A model generated the notes under the pieces. That model searched no databases, was not told the DNA's origin, and saw nothing but the letters and a program-made list of their open reading frames with translations. A DNA stretch of 64,000 bases from Anolis sagrei (Eukaryota; Chordata; Lepidosauria; Squamata; Anolidae): positions 190,480,378-190,544,377 of the forward strand of contig NC_090021.1 of assembly GCF_037176765.1 (NCBI RefSeq). Reading direction: 5' to 3'. The position numbers and the translations under genes were made by a program. Numbering within the stretch: position 1 is the first letter of the stretch; each line of letters begins with the position of its first letter. Positions 34,701-47,763 of the stretch are shown here, piece after piece.

Positions 34701-37700
34701 TGATTTAGTGACTGTGTTGCAATATCATTTGGAATGCATAGAGGCTTTACTGGAGAGATTAAAAGAAAAAAGATAATGTCAAAATATGAAAAAAAGATCA
34801 AGACCAATTGGTGGACAAATCTGGATTTAGAATTCAGAAAAGGGTTAAATGCTTAAGTATTACAATGACAAACATGAATTGCATGTTACTTCAGAATAAT
34901 TATGTTAAAACATGGAATTAAATTAAGAGAGATTTACAAAGCTGGAAAAATTGAATTTGTAACTGCTGCAGAGAATTTCAGTGATAAAGACAAATGTCTT
35001 GCCTAGCATGTGGTCTTGATTTGAAACAATACCAATTTTGACTAATGGCACGTCATTCAAGCAATGCCAGAAAGATTTGTCAAAGTTAATATGGCAAGGA
35101 AAGAAACCAAGAATTAAATATATAGTTTCATAAGATGCAAAACTAAAAAGGGCTGGGTTTACTGGTTAAGAAAATGTACTTTTTTGCATGTATTTTGTTT
35201 TCACCGAAAGATTATATTGTATTGAGTAGTAAGAGTTTACTGGATCTAGAAGGGCATGACCTGAGATTTGGATGGCATGGATATCTATGGTACAATAAAG
35301 CTAAAGGGAATATCAATTTTAATAATAATTTTGTGAGATACACCTTGTTAAGAATTTAGAACAGAAACAAACTGAAGTTGTGCCTTAAAATACTTTCATG
35401 GGTCTCATCACAAGTATTTAATACAAAGGAAACAATAGCAAAAAAGATAGATAACTTAGCAAAAACTAGAAGAATATAGAGTTAAATTAAACAAGGTACT
35501 GTTGTCAGAAGGTGATGGTTTTCATCAATTTATATTCTTATAAATTGAAATTGGAAAGATTTAAAATTGATTAAAAGATGTATGGTTTTGAACAGAGCAA
35601 ATCTGAAACCTGAGTTATTGTTATGTACTCACAATGGATATTTGATTGGCGGGATGTATAAACTTTTGTAAAAATTGGATATGGAAGAGGAACAGATTAA
35701 AGATTATATGATAAAATTGGTTCAGAATTTGAGATATAATATCCTGATGGATCCCCTGGTGGTGCAGTGGGTTAAATTGCTGAGCTCCTGAATTTGCTGG
35801 CCAGAAGGTTGGCGGTTCAAATCCATGGGACGGAGTGAGCTCCTGCTGTTAGCCTCAGCTTCTGCTAACCTAGCAGTTCAAAAACATGCAAATGTGAATC
35901 GATCAATATGTACTGCTTCTATGGGGAAGGTAACAGCGCTCCATGCAGTCATGCTGGCCACATGACCTTGGAGGCGTCTATGGACAACGCTTAGGAATGG
36001 AGATGAGCACCCCCCCCCCCAGAGTCGGACGCAACTAAATGTCAGGGCCTTTACCTTTACTATACTGATGAAACAACAGGAAAATATGTTTTCAAGGTGC
36101 TGAAGTTTTTTATATTAAGGTATTAAGAACATTTGTGTACAATGATACATGAGCAACCCCAGAAAAAATAGCTAGAATGGATAAAATTGCCTCCAACATA
36201 TATTGAAAATATGATCAATATTCTGGGATAGATACCTTACGTGGTTAGACATATGATAAAACCGGGGGGGGGGGGGGGGGGAGGAATCAGATACATGGTT
36301 ATATATACACTATTTTGAAGGCTTATACTCAATTAAAACATGGATGACCAAAAATATGGCAACTGTGTGCATGGATCATTGAGTTTAGTAGAAGACGTGT
36401 ATGAGCCGTCGCAAACTCTGTTCCTGCGAGAGAAAACCTTGCTAGCATGTCCCTGACGTCACGAGACTCCGCCTCTCTCCCCGCCCCTTTCTCTGCCCCT
36501 TTCTCCATGCGAGCGTGGTTTTTCCTTTGCTAGGGCAGCATTGCCCGCATTTTCTCTCAGTTGGCAGAATTCAACTGAGAGAAAATGCGGGCAATGCTGC
36601 CCTAGCAAAGGAAAAACCACGTTCGCAAAGAGAAAGGGGTGGAGAAAGGGGCGGGGAGAGAGGCGCAGGCTCATGATGTCAGGGACTTGCTAGCAAGGTT
36701 TTCTCCAGCAGGAACCTAGTTTGCGACGGGCCTTAGAATAATTTTTTAGTTGGAGAAGTAAAGTTTTATATGTTAAGACTTATACCCATCGTAAAGAAAA
36801 GTAGGAAGTAATGGTACATTTTCTTGGTTTTGTTTCTTGGTTTATTTTCTCTTTTTCCACTGCTTTCTTTTTTTCTTTTTATGTATATTTTTTTTCTTTT
36901 AGTGTCTTTAGAATTCCTTTGAAAAAATAAAAGTGGAAGGATATGATTAGTTGATCTCGTATAGCAGTAATAAATAATTATTGGTAATGAAAATCATTCT
37001 TACAAACCACTGCAGCACATGGCACTTTGCATTGCTGCCCCTGACTAGTCTCAAGTATTTTCATAAAACTTTTTTTGAGTTATATCACATCACTTTGTAT
37101 AAGTCTAAAGGGGGAATTTGTTGCTTGTACTTTAGTTACATAAACATTGAGTGGCCTGAAAAAAAAAACCCACTGCAAAAAGTGACTGTCCTATGACAAA
37201 AAGTTTTGTTTTCCAGACTTCCCATTTTGTATTGCTTAACAGCTGTTCACTTACTGCAAATCAGCTAAAAACTGGTTCTTTAAAAATTTGCTACTTTAAA
37301 AAACTCTTTTATGCAACAGTTCCAAATCGATGAACACTATCCTTGCTACTGAGTTGTAATATTTTTCCCTTCCTGAATTCAGAGAATAGACTTGTGGTAA
37401 AATTCTTGGAGCATGCAACTATGTTTTTCTTTTAATTGAAACACCCAGGACTGTTGGGTAATCCATATGTGGTGCTGCTGATACATAACTTTGTACAGAA
37501 AATATACAGAAATAATTTGTGATGAGGCCTATTGAGCATTATGACATCAAATGTAATAGCTGAAGCCAAGTAAGCCCTTGTAAAATTATATTTTGACTAT
37601 TAAATTGCAAGATCAAAATGTATTTTAGTGAGATGCAAATCTACTTTGCTAATGTTCTTTCTTGAATCCCATTTTCCTTCTTAGCTTGATATTTAAATTA

Positions 37701-40700
37701 TCTATTTTACCGTTCCTTCCTTCCCACATGGATGAACACTAGGTCTGCATATGGGATAGAGAACCTGGGGGTGATGGATGGGTTGTATAGCTCTTCATAT
37801 GTAGCAGTGCCCAGCTTCCAAGAGTCATTCTTAAGAGGAAAAGGAATGATAGTCGCATAATACAAGTTGCATAATAACAGTAACATAATCCAATCATATA
37901 CATCCTTTATCTGGAATTCTAAAATACTCCAAAAACCGAAATTAGCTACATGGATGGCTGAGATAGTGACACCGTTGCTTTCTGCTGGTTCATTGTACAC
38001 AACATTTGTTTCATGCGAAAATTATTGTGTGTATATAATTATCTGGAGTCCTGGTGATGCAGCGGGTTAAACCACTGAGCAGCTGAACTCACTGACCAAG
38101 AGGTCAGTGGTTCAAATCCAGGGAGCAGGGTGAGCTCCTGCTGTTAGCCCCAGCTTCTTCCAATCTAGCAGTTCGAAAATGTCCCGATGAAGATGAATGC
38201 AGACACCGACGCGGAAGCTTTTTGCCTTTTGCCAAGGAACAAACTCAGTCATCTGTTTTTTGTAGAGTTTATGTAAAAGAACATATACACATACAGAGTC
38301 CAAATGTTCTCTTTGAGACACAAGGCTTGTGTAACTCCAAACTCTTTCCAGGAAACTCCTCTAAACGCACCTCTCCAATAATCTACCTCCAACAAACCAC
38401 AGTAAGGAGTTGTACTTTGGTTCCTTTATTCCCCCTGCAGCTGCCCCACCCTGGCTGTAACTACACAATGTTGGCCAGGTGGTTTGGCTTATTCCCTGCT
38501 GCATTAATCTTTACATCACTTACTACTTGTTACTTCAGAAATGAACTCTAACAGAAAACATGCAAATGTGAGTAAATCAGTAGGTACCACTTCGGCAGGA
38601 AGGTAACAACACTCCATGCAGTCATGCTGACCTTGGAGGTGTCTATGGACAACTCCAGCTCTCCAGCTTAGAAATGGGGGTGAGCACCACCACCAGAATT
38701 GGACTTGACCAGACATAATGTCAAGGGAAAACCTTTACTTTATATAATTATCTTCATTCTGTGTGCATTTGAGATGTAAATGAAATTTGTGTTTGACTGG
38801 AATCCCACCTCCAAGATATCTCATGATGTATGTAACTGCAAATACAGGTATTCAGAAAATCTAGTCAAACAAAAATCCAGAACATTTCTGGTCCCCAACA
38901 TTTTGAATAAGGGATACTCAATATGTAACAACTCAGTTGTCAAGAATTTAGCCTGACTACCAGCCCAGGTCCGACCATTTCATGTCTGTGAAAGGATGAC
39001 ATCCTCCAGTAGCAGCTTCCTTGCATTTTTTGTTGTTGTAATCTTAGGGTTTGCACATGAAGATTGCAAGAGCAGTGTGCTTTCAATAAGATACATTTGA
39101 ATATTTATGAACTGCACCCTATCATTATCCTATCTGTATTGGCTTAATAGACAAAGCACTGTTAAGCCTGGTTGAACTGATGGTGAAGATGAACCTGGCC
39201 AGGCTTAGCAATTGAGAGTGGGGTTCCTACATATTTAGATCACATGAATACCATCCTACTTCACATCCATTTTCACCTGTCAACAGGGCATTGTGATAGA
39301 TAAGATTTATAGTGAACTGTTGGGGTTTGGTTCCAGAACACCAGTGGATACCAAAATCTGTGACCCAGCTCCATTTCATACAATGGCATAGTAAAATGTT
39401 ATCTCTTATGTAAAATGGCAAAATCAAGGTTTGCTTTTTGGATTTTTGTGGGGAGGGGAATATTTTCAAGAAATAGATGGTTGAGTCCATGGAAATGGAG
39501 GACTGATTGTGTCTACTTTCAAGGGAATGTGCCTATAATCAGCCCCTCACATTTGCTGGGGTTAGGGATTCAGGACCCCCATGAAAGTGAAAACCTGTGA
39601 ATTTAAAAATGCTATTTTTTAAATCTTAGAGAACACTTTTTGAGGAATCTTTGGGTCTTTCAGCATGACTGTATGGTCAGTGTCTACTGGAAGCCATAGA
39701 ATCGCATTGGAGAACCTAGATTTTTTTTTTAAAAAAAATCAAATCTATGAATACTCAAACTTGCAAAAGTCACACCAGCCAATATAGAGGGCCAACTGTA
39801 CTTCAAAATTGTTTCTAGATCCCAGTTGCCCCCATCTCAACTTTTCCTGGTTCACTTTGGAACAAGACTTCAATGTGGGAACGCATGTAATGTGCATGAG
39901 GTGCCAACATTATAGTCCATCATTTGAACCACATGGATAAAAATATTAGAGATTTTTTCAACATTTGGTGTATATTTACAAAATTTAGAAAACCCTGATG
40001 GCACAGTGGGTTAAATCACTGAGGTACTGAACTTGCTGATGGAAAGGTCGGTGGTTCGAATCCGGGGATGAGCTCCCACTGTTAGCCCCATCTTCTGCCA
40101 ATCTAGCAGTTCAAAAGCATGCAAATGTGAATAGATCAATAGGTAGTGCTCCAGCGGGAAGGTAACAGCGCTCCATGAAGTCGTGCCAGCCACATGACCT
40201 TGGAGACATCTACGGACAATGCTGGCTCTTCAGCTTACAAATGGAGATGAGCACCAACCCCCAGTGTCGGACACGACTGGGCTTAATGTCAGGGGAAAAC
40301 CTTTACTTTTACCGTACAAGATTATGATTTTTCACTTCCTTCCAATTTATATTTTTAACAAAATAAAATGTCTGGTTTCCACAAATGACAGCAGCTTTGG
40401 TTTATAGTTCAGAAAGAATAGAAATGTGCTTTTTGTTTCTGTAAGAAAGATTTCCAATCACGGCACAATAGCTGTTATAATCTTCCATACAATATGCAGA
40501 TGCTTCTTTCATGCGCAGGTATGAAAGACGCCACATGCGAAGTGATCTTTTCAATAGTGGTGTAATTGCACATAGGAAAATGAAATGATTTCTAGAACAG
40601 CAGTAGTTCAGTTGGAAATGTTTTCCTTTATGGCTTGAAAAAGACTTGGGAGTTTAAAAGGTGTTTTTAAAAAGAAAAATAATAAAATAAACCAGCTTGT

Positions 40701-43700
40701 AGAACTTGCACTCTCTTAACAATTCCCCCGTTAATACTACTAATAATTTTTTAAAATAATAAAAATGCAGTAATTATTGCCACACTTCCAACTTCTAGGC
40801 TTGAGAGGGCCTTAGCTTTGGCTATAAAATCGAAAATGCCCATTTCTCAGTAGATGGAGCAAAATGGAGTGTTTAATTGAAGAGGCTGAAATCCACTGAG
40901 AATTATTAAAAAGGTGGCGTGTGAGGAAAGCAGATCACACGGATTCCTAAAGTACAAGAAAGAAGTCTACAGTACTTCTAACCAATGGTACCAGGCACAG
41001 GCATGCATTGTATGTACCGTATATACTCCAGTATAAGCCAACCTGCATATAAGCCGAGGCACCTAATATTACCACAAAATACTGGGAAAACATATTGACG
41101 CGAGTATATGCTGAGGGTTGGAAATGCAGCAGCTACTGGTAAATTTCAAAATAAAAATATATACCAATAAAATTGCATTAATTGAAGCATCTGTAGGTTA
41201 AATGTTTTTGAATATTGACATAAAACTGTAATTTAAGATAAGACTGTCCAACTCTGATTAAATCATTATTCTCACCTTCTTCAATGTAAATGTGCTACTG
41301 TATCTTTCCAATAATCACCATAGTTCATTGTAACTATACATTTTGGGGAAAATGATGTGAGTATATGCATAAGGGCTGGTGCATTACTACACTACAACTC
41401 CCATAGCATTGAGTCATGGGACTTAGTGGTGTCAAACTGCATTAATTCTACGCTGTAGATGCACCCCTAGTTTCCAAAAATCTTTTGCTTGGTCATTTAT
41501 ATCTGGATCCTGGTAGATCCAGGGCTGGTTGATCCAGGGCAGAGACACATGGCACTGAAGTAGTAAGAAAACTGAAGAAATGAAGCCATCAGCCTCAGAG
41601 ATTTTTTTTTTCATGTCAGGAGTGACTTGAGAAACTGCAAGTCACTTTTGGTGTGAGAGAACTGGCTGTTTGCAAGGATGTTGCCCAGGGAATGCCTGGA
41701 TGTTTAATGTTTTACCATTCTTGTGGGAGGCTTCTCTCATGTCCCCGCATGGGGAGCTGGAGCTGACAGAGGGAGCTCATCCATGCTCTCCTCGGATTTG
41801 AACCGCTGACCTGTCATCAGCAATCTTACCAGCACAAGAGTTTAACCCATTGTGCCACCGGGGGCTTCTTCTCCATAGAAGATCTAACATCTATAAATGG
41901 CAGCCACCTTTAAAATGAAATTATAAACAAGTCTGACAACACACCGTTGACTTCTTTTTTCTTAAAGTAAACAGCTTCATCTGTTTTTCATTTACTTTTA
42001 AAACAAGTATTCTGAGAGTTTTCCGCACAGCTGAATGCTGACAATGCCTTTCTTCAGGAATCAGGCAAAACAGAACAAACGTCATTTTTATTACAATTTT
42101 ACATTTGATGTGATTTTTTCACTATCTGGGCCAGTTTACTTGGGGTCACAATCTGAATTACTTTTTATTTTTTAAATAAGCGTGCGAGCGAAGGTTGATG
42201 GCGGTCCACGTAAGTGGGTCTGTTCTCCTTCCGTCCCCAAATTTCATTACGCACTTTCCTGTAAAGATCTTCTACCCTATAATTAATTTATTTTTTAAAG
42301 CCTCCTGGCAGGGATTTATAACGTTTGGACCACAGAAAGCTTTTGTTATACACCTAGTATAAAATTCTAAATATGAGGTCGTTGCCTTGCTCCTTTGTTT
42401 ATCCTGATGCAAATATGTTTGCTGAAAGAGCCATAAGAGTTAATAGTCAAACTTTACAATGCACGCCGAGAGTTTCACATAAAATGTATAACTGACTACC
42501 CAGATGGCAAATGCTGATATGTAAATCTAAAACATGAAATTTTCCGTTGGGGTCCAGATGGCGGCTTAATGTGAATTGTTTAACATTTATGTTTATCTTA
42601 TTAAAACTGCCTTTTATAAGTCCAGACAAAGCTCGCAATGTGGCTTGGAACAGACTCTGGAAAAGCATATCAGTAAATGAGTAAAAACACCAAATGCCAG
42701 TCAGCATTTAATTTCTCAAAAAGAGAGGTCTTCATACACAAGCCTGCTGAGAAATCCAAAGCATTTTGCCCGGGAAGCCCTCGTCTTTTCATTGCTGAGC
42801 GTGTAGGGACAGGTTGCGATGGTTCAGTGCCGAGGGAAAGGCACTTTTTGTATACGATGGGGAATTTGCTGTGGTTTTGATCCAGGTTTACACAGAGCAA
42901 AGTTTACTCATGCAACGCTCACACTGGAGGAAGAAACACTGATTGATTCCTCCTTGCTTGTGTAGCCCTTGTGTCCTCCATGCTGTTCCCAAGTTTAAGA
43001 GATGCCTTAGGAAAAATATGGGAGGTATGGGGCAGGAGGAAAAATGGGCCAAAATGACTCCATCCCCATTGCTCTACTATTAAAGCAGCTCGTGCTGAAT
43101 GCCTTGGGCAGGAGATTCGGAGTGGCATGAAAGTGGTTAGTTACTTAATTTTGGGTGTGTTTGTTTGTTTATGTACTTCCAGTGAATAGGGAAATACACT
43201 TGTGGGTTTTTTTCTGCTAGCCAAGTAATATTGGTCATAATCTTCGTAGAGAGGGAGTGGCATTTGTTGCTTTGTAAAATATCATGGGGTTGTCTTCATT
43301 GGAAAGAACCTCCTGGATCCTCAAACTGGAACTACATTGCTATATAATTCAATTTGAACTGCATCATATGGCCAGTGTAGACCCATATAATGCAGTTTGA
43401 ATTGCACTGAAGTGCATTATATGGCCATGTAGAGCCAACCTCGTCATCTTCAAAGAGGGAAAAAGCACTTATATTTATGGAAGAATAATAGAATCCTAGA
43501 GTTGGAACAGAAGCCAAGGGCCATCTGGTCCAATCACATTCTGCCATGTAGGAATGCACAATCAAAGCACTCCCAACAGATAGTCTGGATCCAACCCTTG
43601 GCTGTTTCACAGATTCTAGGACTCTAGTGACTGAGAATAGATTTCAGGATTAGTAAAGGTGAAGGTTTCCCCTGACATTAAGTCCAGTCATATCTGACTC

Positions 43701-46700
43701 TGGTGGTTGGTGCTCAACTCCATTTCTAAACCAAAGAGTCAGCGTTGCCCGTAGACACCTCCAAGGTCATGTGGCCAGCATGACTGCATGGAGCGCCGTT
43801 ACCTTCACGCAGAATCAATACCCATTGATCTACTCACATTTGCATACTTTCAAACTGCTAGGTTGGCAGAAGCTGGGCCTAACAGCGGAAGCTCACCTTG
43901 CTCCCCGGATTTGAACCACCAACCTTTTGGTCAGCAAGTTCAGTAGCTCAGCGTTTTAACCCACTGTGCCACCAGGGGACAATATTACAGGATTAGGGTC
44001 AATCAAATTCTTCAAATTCAAGGCCTGTACAAGAAAAGGACCTATTTTCCTGACACATCACTATCCATGTTTGCTTTTTACCCCATCTATTTTGAGCACA
44101 CCTGATTTCCAACATTAAAATGATTAGAAAACAGTACAAAAAGGGGGAGAGTGCAATATATATTGATTAATTCAATCAGGGAAGCCACAGTTTGCAAGAT
44201 CTGAGCAGGGAAGTTGATGCCTGGGGTGTTGGAGGTTTCTCTTTCATAGAGTTGCCACAAGTTGAACTTGACTTGATAGAAAATAACAATAAGTACTTCC
44301 TAGTGAGGTTCAGTTTTAAAACTCAGCTTAATGATGAAGTTAATTGAATAAGTTTAGGCCTGAAGCCATGTAGAATTAATGCGGTTTGACATCTCTTTAA
44401 CTGATCAAAGCTATGAAAACATCGACGCCGTAGTTTTACAACAGTGGTTCTCAACCTGTGTGTCCCCAGATGTTTTGACCTTCAACTCCTAGGAATCCTA
44501 ACAGCTGGTAAGGTGGCTGGGATTTCTGGGAGTTGTAGACCAAACACCTGGGGACCCACAGGTTGAGAACCACAGTTTTCCAAGGTCTTTAACCTTTTCT
44601 GCCAGAGTGTTGTTGTCTCATCAAACTACAACAGCCATGATTCCATAGTGTTGAGCCATGGCAACTGAAGTGGTGCTCAACTGTATTCATTCTACAGTGT
44701 AGACGCACCCTATCTCACATAAAGTGGAAATTGAGGAAAGGCTCATAGGCACTAGTCACAGCTCATTGAAGGATTATGGGAGAGAAATATAAAAATCAAG
44801 AATAATTAATCCAACCTACTGAGAATAAAGCTGTAGTACTTAATAATCATGTTATTGTTCAGTGTAAGACTTTCTTCTAAGAATAAAGCATGCTTTCACA
44901 TATAGGTCTTGACATTACTGAACGTCTACCTTAGAGCCTGTTTGTGCATTACAGAAACATGTGCTAATTGAAAACCTCTCTTGGCCTAAATACAGATTTT
45001 TATAGGTGTTCAGAGCCCATAAGCTTTTTCCTTGGGCATTCCCCTTTCTTGGAGTTGCCCAAACAGCTATTTCCTCAATTCTAATGTAGGCAATCGCAAA
45101 ACGAAAAGAGAACAAAACACTTCTTGTGGAGCGACAAGTCATGTGAAAGGTCATTATACATTTCTTGATCAGGGATTGATGTCAAAGCCCCCTGGTAAAA
45201 GTAAGATACGTACACACCATTTTATACTATTAGTTATAGACATGCTGAGACTCGTTTTAACAGGAATATGGATTTGTAGTTGACACTAACATTTATGGAG
45301 CCTTTAACATTTATAGTGAAAATATATTTGGGGAAATAATATAGGATTTTACATTAAAGGGTTTTTAGAAAGAAAAAATATATTAAAAGTTAATGAAATA
45401 GTATATATGTAAGACTACAAAATTATATGTATCTTTACCAGTGAAAAAGATGTATTTGAGAAGTTTAAGTGTTTAAAAGGAAGTTGCTGCCATCTCTTTT
45501 TGTATAGAGACTGAGCTTATATTTTCCCTACGATTTTGGACAATAACTAATTTGGGCTTGCAATTTTTTTTGCCACAGTTTGCATGAATTTTAAGCCGTG
45601 TTACTACTGGAATGGTATTTCATATTCCGTTTTGCATTTTTTGGTTCATTTCTCTATTTGTGATTTGAAATTGAAATTCCTTTGAAAGGCCTAGTGTGTT
45701 GAGGAGCAAGGGAAGGACTGAATTCACGAAGCTGTGTTGTGTAAAAGTAGCGGCAGCATCAGTTATAATGGCACCCTGGAAATGAATGATAGAGACATGG
45801 AATCTAAAATCCAGATCCTGCAGTTTTATCCAGAACATATTGCAAATGCTCAGACATGAAGAAGCCATTTTAAATCGGCTGAAGCGGCTGAGCAGCTGGT
45901 AAACTACTGGCCTTTAATGAAGCCCTGCCATATTGCACCATCTTCAATTACTGCCAGACTTAATTAGTTCATTTTACCATGCCAATCTGGAGGGACCAAA
46001 CCCTTATTGTGGGCAGCCGTAATAATTCGTTCAACGTCTTCACCGTTGCCTATTGTAATGAAAATTTGACATCTTTGTTTAAGAGATTTCCAAAGGTACT
46101 TGAATTAGAAATAAGTATGCTGCCAAAAAATTGGTAAACAGAGATATCTATGGAAGGTGAAAAGGAGAAACGTGTCAAGAGGAAAGCGTATCAAGCCAAC
46201 CCTAGTCAAGGCCACCTTCCATCTAGAAGTCAATGTCCTCACTGCGAAAGAACCTGTGGCTCAAGAATAGGTCTCTGTAGTCACCTATGGACCCACTGCC
46301 AAGACCCTACACTTGGAAGGCGATCATATTTAGCCACGAGGGATTGCCACTGATTATGATTGTCCCTTCAGATTAAGTCCAAGGTTCATTGGCCTAGCAT
46401 TGTTTATTTCTACAGCGGCCATCCAAACTTTTCTGAAAAGTTATCAAAAGAACAGGACAAGCCTTCTCTAACATTTTGATCCTCTGAAAATCATAGAATC
46501 AAAGAGTTGGAAGAGACCTCATGGGCCATCCAGTCCAACCCCCTGCCAAGAAGCAGGAATATTGCATTCAAATCACCCCTGACAAATGGCCATCCAGCCT
46601 CTGCTTAAAAGCTTCCAAAGAAGGAGCCTCCACCACACTCCGGGGCAGAGAGTTCCACTGCTGAACGGCTCTCACAGTCAGGAAGTTCTTCCTCATGTTC

Positions 46701-47723
46701 AGATGGAATCAATAAGTTATTTATGAATGTTGTCATTGATCAGAACATAGAAATACTACTTTTGAGGATTTACATTCAGCAGAATGTAAATTTTCCATGT
46801 TCAAAATATGTTTCCAAAACCACCTAGGACTGCATTTACTATGGAATAAATAGTTTAACTCAATTTGAACTGCCTTGAGAGTTATAGTTCTACGTGGCCT
46901 TTAGGCTTCCTTGCCAAAGAGTGCTAGTGTCTCACCAAACTACAACTGCCAGGATTTCATAACATTGAGCCATGGCCGTTAAAGTGGTGTCGAACTGCAT
47001 TAATTCTATAGTGTAGATGCACACTAGGTCAGTATTTCTGAACATAAATTGGATCTATCCAGTCTTCTCATCAGTGGGCGCTTTTGCTGAGTGTAGATGC
47101 ACGCTATATGCTTTTATCAAGTGTACATGTATGTATAATCTTTGCCTTCCTTCATACTCACTTGGTCCTTCAGCCCCCAGTGCTTCCGTGAGCACTTCTG
47201 TAGAAGGTTGGGGGGGCACTTCATAGCAGTTTGGGGAATCAGGATTTCACAGAAAATCAATAAAGATGCCCCTCTCTCCATTTTTGTCAAGAGAAATGCT
47301 CTGTTGGTTCAGAAGCCTTTTGTATACAGATCTCTGCATCAGCAAAAACAAATCCTAGATCCAACCCTTCATCTCTATAGCAGTAAATTACATAATTATG
47401 CATTGTGTGAATTAAATTCTTCCTTTTCTCACTTCTGATCCTTGGCTATTGGTTGCATTGGTTAACTTTGAGTTTTCACATACCATAAATGAACTATTTT
47501 CTCACTCATTCTCTTCGTGTGGATTTAGTGAAGATGCAGAAATGTAGATATGTCTGTGAATGCCAAGTTATAGTAAATGTGGTTCTCATCTTGCATTAAT
47601 TAAGATTTGAAAAGTTTGGAAATGTGTTCTTATGGATATCAATAGGACATGCTCCTTTGCACTTATAATGCTTCCTTGTATACAATGCTCCCCAAGTCCC
47701 TTTGGGGGAGAGGATGGGTTATA

Positions 47724-47763
<40 letters not shown>

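Larger units (their letters stand above)
34000..36950 (+). mobile_element. Decayed L1-like LINE, broken up by later insertions
   Basis: Short stretches recall L1 reverse transcriptase: [20 protein letters not shown] near 34692, a VNKLETF segment near 34280, and an L1-like C-terminal region around 35160-35720. The 3' part (36730-36950) is T-rich and ends in AAAAAATAAAAGTGGAAGG. Many stops and shifts, so inactive. A SINE (35749-36060) and a foldback (36402-36732) sit inside. Confidence 0.65.

Noticed and set aside
46150-46353. Host zinc-finger gene
   Set aside because: Single C2H2 unit, no further fingers, no exon signals. The SRIGL motif is typical of LINE ORF ends.
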